Shown here in pieces: positions 7,990 to 17,039 of a stretch of DNA of 64,000 nucleotides (its first letter is position 1; every line of letters begins with the position of its first letter). The notes under the pieces were generated by a model. The model was not told where the DNA came from and ran no database searches. It was given only the letters and a program-made list of their open reading frames with translations. Where the stretch lies: contig NZ_JBEXCV010000019.1 of the NCBI RefSeq assembly GCF_040605455.1, positions 20,985 through 84,984 of the forward strand, in the 5' to 3' direction. The position numbers were made by a program, and so were the translations under genes. Source of the DNA: Embleya sp040605455 (lineage in GTDB: Bacteria > Actinomycetota > Actinomycetes > Streptomycetales > Streptomycetaceae).

Positions 7990-10900
7990 GTGCGCACAGA
8001 TCAGGCTTCGCCTTCGCTTCCGGCTCCCGCATCGCCGACTCCGGCATCGCCTGCCGCGGCCTCCGTTTCCTTGGACGACAAGTACGCCGCCGAGCAGGGC
8101 CGCGTGCTGATCTCGGGTGTACAGGCACTGATCCGGCTGACCCTGGAGCAGCGCCGGCTGGACACCGCGCGCGGCCTGGACACCCGGGTCTTCGTCAGCG
8201 GGTACCAGGGTTCGCCGCTCGGCGGTGTGGACCTGGAGATGGGTCGCGCCAAGCGATTCCTGGACCCGGCCGGCGTGGTGTTCCAGGCGGGCCTGAACGA
8301 GGAACTGGCCGCGACCGCCGTCGCCGGAACCCAGCTGGTGGACCAGACCCCGGGCGCGCGGTACGCCGGGGTGACCGGCTTCTGGTACGGCAAGAACCCG
8401 GGCCTGGACCGGGCGGCGGACGCCATCCGGCACGCGACGATGGCCGGTACCGCTCCGCTCGGCGGCGCGGTCGCATGGATCGGCGACGACCCGGGCAGCA
8501 AGTCGTCGACCGTGCCCAGCTCGTGCGAGCCGATGATGGAAAGCCTGTCGATGCCGCTGCTCGCGCCGGGAACGGTCGGCGAGATCGTCGAGTTCGGCCT
8601 GCACGCGGTCGCCATGTCCCGAGCCTGCGGCCTGTGGACCGGCCTGAAGATCGTCGCCGACATCGCCGACGCGTCGACCACGGTGGACGTGTCCGAGTGG
8701 GGCAAGGACATCCCGGTCCCGGTGGCGGGCAAGCGCGGCACCCTCCCGACGCTGGTCGGCCCGGCCGCGCTCGACGCCGAGCACGACCTGATCACCCGTC
8801 GGCTCGACCTGGCCCGCGCATATGCCCGCGAGCACCGCCTCAACCGGATCGAGCACGACGCCCCGGGCGCCCGCCTGGGCATCCTCGCCGCCGGCGTGTC
8901 GTTCTCGGTGGTCCGCCGCGCACTCGCCGACCTCGGCCTGGACTCCGACAACGCGCTCGGCGTGCGGCTGATCCGCATCGGCATGCCCTTCCCACTGGAC
9001 GACGCCGAACTGGCCGAACTCACCGCCGGTCTGGACGAGGTCCTGGTGGTCGAGGACAAGGTCCCGTTCCTGGAGGCCCGCCTCAAGGAGGCGCTGTACC
9101 GCCGGCCGGACGCGCCGCGCATCGTCGGTCGCCGTGACGACACCGGCCGCCCGCTGCTCACCGCGCGCGGCACGCTCGGCGCCGACGACGTGGCTCGCGC
9201 TGTCGCCGCCCGGATCGGCACCGACAACCTGCCCGCGTCCGCGACCGCGTACCTGGCCACCCTCGCCCCCAAGCGCCGCTCGCGGATCGCGCTGCCGATG
9301 CTGGCCTCGCGGACCCCGTACTTCTGTTCCGGCTGTCCGCACAACGCGTCCACCCGCACCGCCGACGACACCCTGGTCGGGGTCGGCATCGGCTGCCACG
9401 TGATGATCGCGCTGGACGGCAAGGGCCGCGGACATCAGCTCGGGCTGACCCAGATGGGCGGCGAGGGCGCGCAGTGGATCGGCCTGATGCCGTTCACCGA
9501 CGACAAGCACTTCGTGCAAAACCTCGGCGACGGCACCTTCCACCACTCGGGCTCGCTGGCGATCCGGGCCGCCGTCGCGGCCGGCGCCAAGATGACCTAC
9601 AAGCTCCTGTACAACGACGCGGTCGCGATGACCGGTGGCCAGAAGGCCGAAGGGCGGCTGGACGTACCGGCGTTGACCCGGTGGCTCGCGGTCGAGGGGG
9701 TGCGCAGGGTGGTGGTCACCACCGACGACCCGCGCAGCTACCGCGGAGTTCGGCTCGATCCGATCGCCAGTGTCCGACACCGCGACGAGCTCTCGGCGGC
9801 CGAGCGGGAGTTGGCCGGGCTGGACGGGGTGACCGTGCTGATCCACGACGACCGCTGCGCGGCCGAGGAGCGCCGACTGCGCAAGCGTGGGCAGTTGCCG
9901 ACGCCGGCCGAGAAGGTGGTGATCAACGAGCGGGTGTGTGAGGGCTGCGGGGACTGCGGGGACAAGTCCACGTGTCTTTCGGTGCAGCCCGTGGACACCG
10001 AGTTCGGCCGCAAGACGCACATCCACCAGGGCTCGTGCAACTCGGACTTCAGCTGCCTGAGCGGCGACTGCCCATCCTTCCTGCTGGTCGAGCCGGGCAC
10101 CCGCAAGGCCCGGGAGGTACCCGACCTGCCCCTGGAACCGGGTCTCCCGCAGCCCCGGTTCGCCGACGCCGACCTGCTGGTGCGGATGCCCGGCATCGGC
10201 GGCACCGGCGTGGTGACGGTCTCCTCGATCCTGCAGATGGCCGCACACCTGGACGGACTGCACGCGGCCGGCCTGGAGCAGACCGGTCTGGCCCAGAAGG
10301 GCGGCCCGGTGGTGTCCGACCTGCGCATCTCGAACCGGCCGATCGACGGCGCACTGCGCGCCTCGCGGGCCGGCGCGGACGTGCTGATCGGCTTCGACCT
10401 GCTCGGCACCGCGGCGGCGAGCAACCTGGCCACCGCCGACCCGCAACGCACGATCGCCGTGGTCAACACCGCGATCGTGCCGACCGCCGCGATGGTCACC
10501 AACCAGATCGCGCTGCCCGGTTCGCCGACCGAGACGCTGGAGCGGATCGACGCGGCGACGCGGCGGGCCGACAACCTGTACCTGGACGCGCTGGGCCTGT
10601 CCGAGGCGCTGTTCGCCGACCACATGCCCGCCAACATGATTCTGATCGGGGCCGCGTTCCAGCACGGCTGCCTGCCGCTGAGCGCGGACGCGATCGAGCG
10701 GGCGATCACCCTCAACGGCGCGGCCGTGGCCAAGAACCTGGCGGCGTTCCGCTGGGGTCGGGCGATGGCCGTGGACCCGGCCGCAGTACTGGCCGCCGCC
10801 GTCGCGGCGCCGCCGCGCGCGGTGGTCGAGGTCGACGCGGCCTCGCTCGTGCTGGCCGACGGCACGGGCGGCGACGCGGAGCTGCGCGAGGTGCTGGGCA

Positions 10901-11562
10901 CTCGGATCGCCGACCTGACGGGGTACCAGGACGCGACCTACGCCCGCCGGTACGCCGATGACGTGCGGGCGATCCGGACCGCGGCGGTCGAGCGGGCGGG
11001 CGTGGCGGCGGGTGAACGGGTCGCGGTGGCCTACGCGAAGGCGCTGCACCACCTGATGGCGTACAAGGACGAGTACGAAGTGGCCCGCCTGCATCTGGAC
11101 CCGGTGGAACAGGCCCGACGAGACGCGGAGTTCGGTCCGGACGCGGCGGTCTCGGTGCTGCTGCACCCGCCGGCGCTGCGCTACCTCGGGATGAACCGCA
11201 AGATCCGACTGCGCCGCACGGCCGGTCCGGCCTTCCGGGCGCTGCGCGCGGCGCGCGGCCTGCGCGGGACCCGCTGGGACCTGTTCGGCTACGCCGAGGT
11301 GCGTCGGGTGGAGCGCGAACTGGTGCCGCAGTACCGCGATCTGGTCCGCAGGGCGCTGCGCGAGTTGTCCGCGGCCAACGTCGACGCGGTCATCGCATTG
11401 GTGGCGCTGCCGGAGACGATCCGGGGCTACGAGGAGATCAAGCTCGCCCGGGTCGCCGAATACCGCACGGCGGCGCGGACCGCGCTGGCCGCGTTGACCG
11501 CGCCCGCGGCGGTCGCGGACACCTCGGGCGCCTCGGACACCGAGCTCGTCGCGACCGGCTGA
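7990..11562 (+). CDS. Indolepyruvate:ferredoxin oxidoreductase, fused subunits
   Basis: This 1190-residue single-chain enzyme oxidatively decarboxylates arylpyruvates such as indolepyruvate or phenylpyruvate to aryl-acetyl-CoA, passing electrons to ferredoxin. In order it has a TPP-family pyrimidine-binding region (VFVSGYQGSPLGGVDLEMGR), a domain with CSGCPHN (Cys446 region), a TPP-binding segment (GVGIGCHVMIALDGKGRG, QMGGEGAQWIG), a ferredoxin-like cluster from about 649 (CEGCGDCGDKSTC), and a gamma domain (MPGIGGTGVVTVS, QTGLAQKGGPVVSDLR). The GTG at 7990 has GGAGG six bases upstream; the longer frame from 7870 begins with a proline-rich stretch unlike the family. It probably belongs to tryptophan/phenylalanine catabolism. 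The acyl-CoA dehydrogenase follows after 100 bp. Confidence 0.93.
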   Translation: MRTDQASPSLPAPASPTPASPAAASVSLDDKYAAEQGRVLISGVQALIRLTLEQRRLDTARGLDTRVFVSGYQGSPLGGVDLEMGRAKRFLDPAGVVFQAGLNEELAATAVAGTQLVDQTPGARYAGVTGFWYGKNPGLDRAADAIRHATMAGTAPLGGAVAWIGDDPGSKSSTVPSSCEPMMESLSMPLLAPGTVGEIVEFGLHAVAMSRACGLWTGLKIVADIADASTTVDVSEWGKDIPVPVAGKRGTLPTLVGPAALDAEHDLITRRLDLARAYAREHRLNRIEHDAPGARLGILAAGVSFSVVRRALADLGLDSDNALGVRLIRIGMPFPLDDAELAELTAGLDEVLVVEDKVPFLEARLKEALYRRPDAPRIVGRRDDTGRPLLTARGTLGADDVARAVAARIGTDNLPASATAYLATLAPKRRSRIALPMLASRTPYFCSGCPHNASTRTADDTLVGVGIGCHVMIALDGKGRGHQLGLTQMGGEGAQWIGLMPFTDDKHFVQNLGDGTFHHSGSLAIRAAVAAGAKMTYKLLYNDAVAMTGGQKAEGRLDVPALTRWLAVEGVRRVVVTTDDPRSYRGVRLDPIASVRHRDELSAAERELAGLDGVTVLIHDDRCAAEERRLRKRGQLPTPAEKVVINERVCEGCGDCGDKSTCLSVQPVDTEFGRKTHIHQGSCNSDFSCLSGDCPSFLLVEPGTRKAREVPDLPLEPGLPQPRFADADLLVRMPGIGGTGVVTVSSILQMAAHLDGLHAAGLEQTGLAQKGGPVVSDLRISNRPIDGALRASRAGADVLIGFDLLGTAAASNLATADPQRTIAVVNTAIVPTAAMVTNQIALPGSPTETLERIDAATRRADNLYLDALGLSEALFADHMPANMILIGAAFQHGCLPLSADAIERAITLNGAAVAKNLAAFRWGRAMAVDPAAVLAAAVAAPPRAVVEVDAASLVLADGTGGDAELREVLGTRIADLTGYQDATYARRYADDVRAIRTAAVERAGVAAGERVAVAYAKALHHLMAYKDEYEVARLHLDPVEQARRDAEFGPDAAVSVLLHPPALRYLGMNRKIRLRRTAGPAFRALRAARGLRGTRWDLFGYAEVRRVERELVPQYRDLVRRALRELSAANVDAVIALVALPETIRGYEEIKLARVAEYRTAARTALAALTAPAAVADTSGASDTELVATG

Positions 11563-11663
11563 CCCACCGGCCCGTTCGCCCCGGCCGGCCCGCCCGATCC
11601 GGGTCGGCAGGCCGGCATCTCACACCCCCTCCTCCCCCGCCGCCCCCGACCTCCGGAGCAGCC

Positions 11664-12803
11664 GTGACCGTCGACCGCCTCCTGCCCACTCGGGATGCCG
11701 AGGACCTGCTCGATCTCACCCGTACCGTCGCCGACCGCGAGCTCGCGCCCGTGGCCGCCCGGCACGAGCGCGAGGAGTCCTACCCGGAAGGGTTGTTCGG
11801 CATCCTGGGCGACGTGGGCCTGCTGGGTCTGCCGTACCCGGAGGAGGACGGCGGCGGCGGTCAGCCGTACGAGGTCTACCTCCAGGTGCTGGAGGAACTC
11901 GCGGCTCGCTGGGCGGCGGTGGCGGTCGCCACCAGCGTGCACACGCTGGCCTGCTTCCCGGTGGCCACCTACGGTTCGCCCGCCCAGCGCGAGCGGTGGT
12001 TGCCGCAGATGCTGGAGGGTCGGCTGATCGGTGGCTACAGCCTGTCCGAGCCGCATGCGGGCTCGGACGCGGCCGCGATCATCTGCAAGGCGCGCCCGGT
12101 CGCCGACGGCTACCGAATCAATGGCACCAAGGCGTGGATCACGCACGGCGGCAAGGCGGACTTCTACGCCCTGTTCGCCCGTACCGGCGAGGGCAGTCGG
12201 GGCATCTCGTGCTTCCTGGCGCCCGGTGCGGCCGAGGGGCTGGCCTTCGGTCGGCCCGAGGAGAAGATGGGCCTCAATGCGGTGCCCACGACCAGCGCGT
12301 TCTGGGACGGCGCGGTCCTGGAGCGGGATCGACTGATCGGCGCCGAGGGGCAGGGTCTGGCCATCGCGTTGAGCGCGCTGGACTCGGGTCGGCTGGGCAT
12401 CGCGGCGTGTGCGACGGGCCTGGCCCAGGCCGCGTTGGACGCGGCGGTGGAGTACGCCAACGAACGCACCACCTTCGGCCGCCGGATCGTCGACCACCAG
12501 GGCCTGGGTTTCCTGCTGGCCGACATGGCCGCCGCCGTCGACTCCGCGCGCGCCACCTACCTGGACGCGGCCCGCCGCCGCGACCTGGGCCGGCCGTACG
12601 GCCGGCAGGCCAGCGTGGCGAAGTTGATCGCCACCGATGCGGCGATGAAGGTCACCACGGACGCGGTCCAGGTCTTCGGCGGATGCGGCTACACCCGTGA
12701 GTTCCCGGTCGAGCGCTACATGCGCGAAGCCAAGATCATGCAGATCTTCGAGGGCACCAACCAGATCCAACGCATGGTCATCGCACGACAGTTCGCCCGC
12801 TGA
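11664..12803 (+). CDS. Acyl-CoA dehydrogenase
   Basis: This is a 379-residue FAD flavoprotein with the usual architecture: an all-alpha N-terminal domain, a middle domain with YSLSEPHAGSDAAAI and GTKAWITHGG, and a C-terminal domain with FGGCGYTREFPVERYMREAK. The catalytic glutamate is expected in IFEGTNQIQR at about residue 363 and is present. It oxidises an acyl-CoA thioester to the enoyl-CoA, delivering electrons to ETF. Its position after the arylpyruvate oxidoreductase suggests it acts on a catabolic intermediate of an aromatic or branched amino acid, but the substrate cannot be read from sequence. The GTG at 11664 follows CCGGAG. Confidence 0.93.
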   Translation: MTVDRLLPTRDAEDLLDLTRTVADRELAPVAARHEREESYPEGLFGILGDVGLLGLPYPEEDGGGGQPYEVYLQVLEELAARWAAVAVATSVHTLACFPVATYGSPAQRERWLPQMLEGRLIGGYSLSEPHAGSDAAAIICKARPVADGYRINGTKAWITHGGKADFYALFARTGEGSRGISCFLAPGAAEGLAFGRPEEKMGLNAVPTTSAFWDGAVLERDRLIGAEGQGLAIALSALDSGRLGIAACATGLAQAALDAAVEYANERTTFGRRIVDHQGLGFLLADMAAAVDSARATYLDAARRRDLGRPYGRQASVAKLIATDAAMKVTTDAVQVFGGCGYTREFPVERYMREAKIMQIFEGTNQIQRMVIARQFAR

Positions 12804-12832
12804 ACAGAGTTGCCTGGTCAGCACAGGAATTA

Positions 12833-12875
12833 GCCCTCCTGGGTGGCCCCAAAATGTGGAGCATCCAGGAGGGGC
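12833..12875. terminator. Hairpin after the acyl-CoA dehydrogenase
   Basis: GCCCTCCTGGGT (12833-12844) pairs with ATCCAGGAGGGGC (12863-12875), apart from one bulge and a wobble. It lies 30 bases past the dehydrogenase stop, a suitable place for a terminator. The bases from 12876 to 12920 repeat short GTGGGGCA-type words and contain no gene I can see. Confidence 0.5.
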
Positions 12876-12920
12876 ACAGACCTGTTCAAGATCAAGTGGG
12901 GCCACAGGTGGGGCACAGCC

Positions 12921-13049
12921 TCAGGAGCCGAATGCTGCAACCGCTGCGGTCTCCTGCTCGGCGGCCGGAACGAGGGACCGCTGCCACCGCTCTTCGAGGC
13001 GCTGCGAAATCTTGCGTGTCATTTCGTTGGACACGTGGGCGTAGCTCAT
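12921..13049 (-). pseudogene. C-terminal tail of a tyrosine recombinase (integrase remnant)
   Basis: The 42-residue frame begins MSYAHVSNEMTRKISQRLEE. The YAHVS block is the end of the catalytic domain of phage-type tyrosine recombinases, where the tyrosine is the DNA nucleophile, followed by the usual C-terminal helix. The rest of the integrase, with the Arg-Lys-His-Arg residues, is absent. Its ATG overlaps the stop of the DUF6247-like gene (ATGA) and has GGAGGGGG upstream, so the fragment may still be translated. It marks a former integrative element. Confidence 0.65.
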
Positions 13050-13285
13050 CGCGCCCCCTCCTCGTCCCGGGCACGCTCGGCCAGGATCTGGCGCTCCTCT
13101 TCGCGGAGGGCTTCGACCGCGGCGATGTCCTCGTCCCAGGCGGGGGTGGGGCGGAGGGCCCAGCGGTTGAGGATGAGCGGGAGATCGCGGGCGTGGGCGT
13201 TGCCGACTTCTTCGTCGAACTTGTCGCGCCATTCTTCGGGGAGGGCGGCGCGGATGCCGTTGATGGATGCGGGCAGCTCGACCAT
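13046..13285 (-). CDS. DUF6247-like small protein
   Basis: The 79-residue protein reads MVELPASINGIRAALPEEWR, then DKFDEEVGNAHARDLPLILN, and ends with a charged helix (ALREEERQILAERARDEEGA). The IRAALPEE...F...L pattern resembles DUF6247 proteins, which in streptomycetes commonly sit directly upstream of a RelE/ParE-type toxin and are suspected antitoxins. Here the downstream partner is an integrase tail, joined by a 4-bp overlap. An antitoxin role is therefore only a possibility. The start at 13285 fits the family N-terminus; there is no strong ribosome site. Confidence 0.5.
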   Translation of the reverse strand: MVELPASINGIRAALPEEWRDKFDEEVGNAHARDLPLILNRWALRPTPAWDEDIAAVEALREEERQILAERARDEEGAR

Positions 13286-13440
13286 CTCGCCGCCGATGTG
13301 GGTGGTGAACGTGGCCGCCGTGATGTCTCCCGGATGGTGATGAGAGGCCAGGGTGGCACCGCGCCGGGGGTGATCGGTAGCCGGCGCACACGGGCGGAGT
13401 ACGCGACCGGGTGTGCGCCGCACGCTATGGGGCGCGCAGC

Positions 13441-13470
13441 CGCCCCCGATCGCATCGACGATCGGGGGCG
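13441..13470. terminator. 12-bp hairpin downstream of the SGNH lipase
   Basis: CGCCCCCGATCG and CGATCGGGGGCG flank the loop CATCGA, giving a perfect 12-bp stem. It lies about 100 bases beyond the lipase stop on the minus strand and fits an intrinsic terminator. Confidence 0.65.
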
Positions 13471-13571
13471 GGCCCGGCGGACGTTCGGCACGTCCGCCGA
13501 CACCAGCTGCCCGTCGTTCCCGACGGCGGGTGGGCGGCCACCTCGACCGGACCGGCCGGGCGCCCTGCGGG

Positions 13572-14381
13572 TCAGCCGACCCGGATCCCGGTGACGGCTT
13601 GGAGTTCGGGGAGGTAGCCCTGGCTCTGTCCGCTGCTCGTGGGGTGGTACGACTCGTCCACGGGCAGCGTGATGCCGTGGATCCACGCGTTGGACGCACA
13701 GACGCCGTGCCCGGCGAAGCGGGTGCGAACGTCGGCGAAATCGGCGTGCGCGGCGCCGGCGCGCTGCCTGGTGATCTCGGCCAGCGTGTCGGCGGCCTGG
13801 TCGAGGATGGTGCGCTTGAACTTGCTCAGGCCCAGGAAGCACGAGCCGAGTTCGAACAGGCGCGGGTAACCGAGCACAACCAGGCGGGCGTTGGGTGCGC
13901 GGTCGCGGATCTGCGCGTAGGTGGCGTCGAGGTCGGCGGGGAGTTTGTCGGTGGCGTAGGTCTTGGCCTTGGCGACGGCGACGGAACAGTCGTTGTCGGA
14001 GGCGAGCACGCAGGTCATGATCGTGTCGACGAAACCGGCGTCGTTGCCGCCGATGCTGATGGTCACCAGCGAGGTCGCGGAATTCAGCACGGCCAGTTGG
14101 CCGGAGCGCACGTCGGCGGTCTTGGCTCCGGAGCAGGCCACGAAGGCGAAGCCGCCCGGGTGGCTTCGGTTCCACAGGGCCGGATAGGCGTTGGCGCTGC
14201 GCTTGCAGGCGCCGCTGTCGGGGAGGTAGTTGCCGGCTCCGACGCCGGCGCTGTACGAGTCGCCCAGCGCCGCGTAGTTCGAGGCGGAGGCGGCCTGGGC
14301 GGTGGGCGCGACGAGCGCGGTGCCGGCGACGACGGTAACGGCGACGGCCGTCGCGGACAGGGTGCGGGGCAGCGAGAACAC
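13572..14381 (-). CDS. Secreted SGNH/GDSL lipase-esterase
   Basis: The 269-residue precursor has a Sec signal peptide ending at about residue 30 (AQA-ASA). Block I with the nucleophile is YAALGDSYSAG (Ser42), the oxyanion Gly and Asn are in TISIGGNDAG, and the catalytic His is in DESYHPTSSGQ near the C-terminus. Six cysteines in the mature chain could form three disulfides, as in extracellular Streptomyces lipases of this type, and the length matches them. It hydrolyses ester or lipid substrates outside the cell. The GTG at 14381 has GAGGAG seven bases upstream; extending the frame to 14564 would bury the signal peptide. Confidence 0.92.
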   Translation of the reverse strand: MFSLPRTLSATAVAVTVVAGTALVAPTAQAASASNYAALGDSYSAGVGAGNYLPDSGACKRSANAYPALWNRSHPGGFAFVACSGAKTADVRSGQLAVLNSATSLVTISIGGNDAGFVDTIMTCVLASDNDCSVAVAKAKTYATDKLPADLDATYAQIRDRAPNARLVVLGYPRLFELGSCFLGLSKFKRTILDQAADTLAEITRQRAGAAHADFADVRTRFAGHGVCASNAWIHGITLPVDESYHPTSSGQSQGYLPELQAVTGIRVG

Positions 14382-14600
14382 GAATGGTCTCCTCGGCGGA
14401 CGTGGGGACGTCGTCGGAGGCGTCGGCGGGCATTGCGCTGCTGCACCTGAATCCGTTGACCCGTCGAACCGCCCGAGTCGGAACGCCCGTTCGACGTCCG
14501 GCTCTTCCGCAGTCGTCGCCCTTGGCACTCGATGTGAAACCTCATCGTCCCGCGCCCGAATCACCGCTGTATAGGCGGATTTCAGCCCCGCGACGGGCGA

Positions 14601-15203
14601 TCACCCGCCCGCTGTCACGACCTTGAGCTCGGCGAGCGACTCCCGGATGACTTCCGCCAGGTCGCGCTCGCCGGATTCCTCGATCCAACAGTCGAACGCG
14701 ATCTTGAAGACGGCGATCCCCGCCTCGGCGGCCAGACTTGCCGCCGGGTCCGCGACGCCGCGTGCGCGCAACCCGTCGGCGAGTGCCGCGGACAGGTTGG
14801 CGAGCTTGATCAGCTCGCGCTCGCGCAGTTCGGCGTTGGCCACGATGACACGTTGGCGGCGGCAGGCGAATGCGTGGCGCTCGCCGAAGAGATCGGCGGC
14901 TGCGGCGAGGGCCGCGGCCACCGCCTCGATCGGGGCGACGGCCTCGGGAGCGGCGGCAAGCGTGTTCACGAACGCCTCCTGCAACGAGCCCGAGCCCCCG
15001 AACAACACTTCGCGCTTGTCGGCGTAGTGCCGGAAGAACGTTCGCTCGGTGAGCCCCGCCCGCTGGGCGATGTCCGCCACGGTGGTCTGTTCGAACCCGC
15101 GCTCGCCGTAGAGCTCCAGGGCCGCCTCTTCGAGCCGCCCCCGCGCGTTCGGCTGCCATCGGCTCGCCCGCTCCGACGCCTCGGCCCACGCTCTCGCCGC
15201 CAC
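14601..15203 (-). CDS. TetR-family transcriptional regulator
   Basis: The 200-residue protein has an N-terminal TetR DNA-binding domain: RLEEAALELYGERGFEQTTV, then ADIAQRAGLTERTFFRHYAD and KREVLF (about residues 22-70). A helical ligand-binding domain of unknown specificity follows. It is divergent from a 5'-truncated SDR gene that starts within a few bases, so its own promoter region and perhaps its first codons may have been disturbed by that rearrangement. No clear ribosome site precedes the GTG at 15203; an internal start near SRWQPNARG is possible. The usual target would be the neighbouring SDR. Confidence 0.85.
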   Translation of the reverse strand: MAARAWAEASERASRWQPNARGRLEEAALELYGERGFEQTTVADIAQRAGLTERTFFRHYADKREVLFGGSGSLQEAFVNTLAAAPEAVAPIEAVAAALAAAADLFGERHAFACRRQRVIVANAELRERELIKLANLSAALADGLRARGVADPAASLAAEAGIAVFKIAFDCWIEESGERDLAEVIRESLAELKVVTAGG

Positions 15204-15204
15204 C

Positions 15205-15877
15205 GGAGCCGAGGTGCATCGCGGCGGCGACCGACCGCGGTGCGATCGAGGCGCTCGGCGCCGCGCTCGAAGGTTCCGATCGGCCCCTCGTGATCACCGG
15301 CGGAACCCTCGGCCTCACCGCCGCGCCGGTGGCCTCCGAACGGGACATGCCGGACGCCGACGTGACGCCGCGAGCCGCCGGGAGCCTGGCGGCGCTCGCG
15401 TTCGCCGACCGAGGCGTGCGCTCGTCCGTACTGCGGTTGCCTCCGACGGTGCACGCCGAGGGTGACCACGGCTTCGTGCCGATGCTGATCGGCATCGCCC
15501 GGGACAAGGGCGTGTCCGCCTATGTCGGCGACGGATCCAACCGCCGGCCCGCGGTACACCGATCCGACGCGGCACGCCTGTTCCGCCTGGCGCTGGAACA
15601 GGCCCCGGCGGGCTCGATCCTGCACGGGGTGGCCGAGGAAGGCATCCCGATCCGTACCATCGCCGAGCTGATCGGCCGGCACCTCGACGTCCCGACCACG
15701 GCCATCGCGCCCGATCAGGCCGGCGAGCACTTCGGCTGGCTGAGCGCCTTCTTCGCGACCGACGTCCCCACCTCCAGCACGCTCACCCGCGAACTGCTGA
15801 ACTGGCGGCCGACCGGCCCCGGCCTCGTCGACGACCTCGACAAGGGCCACTACTTCCACGGTCCGTCGAACCCGTGA
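15205..15877 (+). pseudogene. 5'-truncated SDR / NAD-dependent epimerase-like gene
   Basis: The open frame reads CIAAATDRGAIEALGAALEG, SDRPLVITGGTLGL, then VLRLPPTVHAEGDHGFVPML, YVGDGSNRRPAVHRSDAARL and ends LVDDLDKGHYFHG. This is the C-terminal two-thirds of an extended SDR. The glycine-rich NAD-binding N-terminus (about 80 residues) is missing and the remaining frame abuts the divergent TetR gene. An internal GTG near 15290 could give a 195-residue product, but it would lack the cofactor site, so I call it a relic. Confidence 0.75.
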
Positions 15878-15899
15878 GGTGACCCGGCCGCGGGGCTGC

Positions 15900-16868
15900 T
15901 CAGCGGCGCGTCAGGTCCGGGCGCAGGCGTTGCCAGGTGGGGTTGCGCAGTCGCCCGATCGTGGTCCAGCCGGACACGGTGACCTCGGCGACCAGGCGGG
16001 GGTCGACCCACTGGGCGCCGGGGACGTCCACGAAGTCGGCGAAGGGCGTGTCGGAGCGGGAGAGCGCGCCCAGGTATTCGCCGAGCTCGCCGCGTTCGGC
16101 GTCGCTCAGGCCGTGCTCCACGATGCCGGCGAAGCGCAGTCCATCCGGTGCGTCGACACCCACGAGCAGGCTCCCCGGGAGGCCGCGCAACTCGCCTCGG
16201 CCCTCGACCCAGCCGCCGATGACCACGTCGTGTGTCTCGATGTGCCTGGCCTTGACCCAGTCCGGTGAGCGCCGTCCGGGCTGGTAGTCCGAGGACAGGC
16301 GCTTGGCGACGATGCCCTCGTACCCGTTCCGCAGGCTCGTCGCCCACGCGAGTTGCACGTCGCCCTCCGCCCACTCGGGCGTCGACCATCGGGAACCGTC
16401 GAGGTCGAGGCCGGCCAGCAACATCCGGCGCTCGCGGTAAGGGGTCGACAGCAGCGACCGGCCGTCCAGGTACATCACGTCGAAGAGCATCAGGTGCACC
16501 GGCGCGTCCATGGTCAGCCGCGCCACCTTGCGCGGATTGACCACGCCCATCCGCTGCCGCAGCAGTTCGACGTCGGGCCGTCCCCGGTCGTCGAGAACCA
16601 CGATCTCGCCGTCGAGCACCGCCTGTCGCTGCCCGTGCTGCACGCCGAGCCCGGCCAGCTCGGGGTAGGTGCGGGTAACGTCGGCACCGTCGCCGGACAT
16701 CAGCCGTACAGTCCCGTCGCCCGCACAGTACGCCACCGTACGGGCACCGTCCCACTGGATCTCGAACCCCCAGTCGAGGTCGTATCCCTCGCCCGGCAAC
16801 GGCGCCGCGGTGGCCAGCATCGGCTCGATCTCGGGCAACACGGCATGAACTTGATCCTGACCGGCCAT
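15900..16868 (-). CDS. ATP-dependent DNA ligase homologue lacking the catalytic lysine
   Basis: This 322-residue protein has the two-domain core of LigD/LigC-type ligases: the nucleotidyltransferase domain (about 15-205) and the OB domain (about 210-318). Motifs III (LDGEIVVLDDRGRPD), IIIa (MLFDVMYLDG), IV (YEGIVAKRL) and V (WVKARH) are recognisable. Motif I, normally ExKWDG with lysine taking AMP, reads FEIQWDGAR, so residue 38 is glutamine (codon CAG). Family knowledge says this lysine is essential for self-adenylation. The protein may therefore act only on pre-adenylated DNA, bind DNA without catalysis, or be inactive. It stands alone, without Ku or LigD polymerase genes nearby. Confidence 0.85.
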   Translation of the reverse strand: MAGQDQVHAVLPEIEPMLATAAPLPGEGYDLDWGFEIQWDGARTVAYCAGDGTVRLMSGDGADVTRTYPELAGLGVQHGQRQAVLDGEIVVLDDRGRPDVELLRQRMGVVNPRKVARLTMDAPVHLMLFDVMYLDGRSLLSTPYRERRMLLAGLDLDGSRWSTPEWAEGDVQLAWATSLRNGYEGIVAKRLSSDYQPGRRSPDWVKARHIETHDVVIGGWVEGRGELRGLPGSLLVGVDAPDGLRFAGIVEHGLSDAERGELGEYLGALSRSDTPFADFVDVPGAQWVDPRLVAEVTVSGWTTIGRLRNPTWQRLRPDLTRR

Positions 16869-17039
16869 GCCTCGATCATCGGCGGGGCATACCGGGGCCG
16901 CCGGCGGAGCCCGGATCGTGATTCGCACATTCGTTCGATCCGATGCCCGCCGGCCCGCTCACCTCGGACCGACGCCCCGCCGGCGACCGGGAGCCATTCG
17001 AGCGAGCGCCGGTGCGCCTCGTGTCCGCGACTCGGCCGC

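Noticed and set aside
7690..11166. Minus-strand open frame of about 1158 codons opposite the indolepyruvate oxidoreductase
   Set aside because: It is the antisense of a clearly conserved enzyme, is rich in Arg, His, Gln and Gly, has no domain, and results from high third-position GC.
12804..12920. tRNA-type attachment site next to the integrase tail
   Set aside because: No cloverleaf or 3'-tRNA sequence could be found; only short GTGGGGCA words and a hairpin are present.
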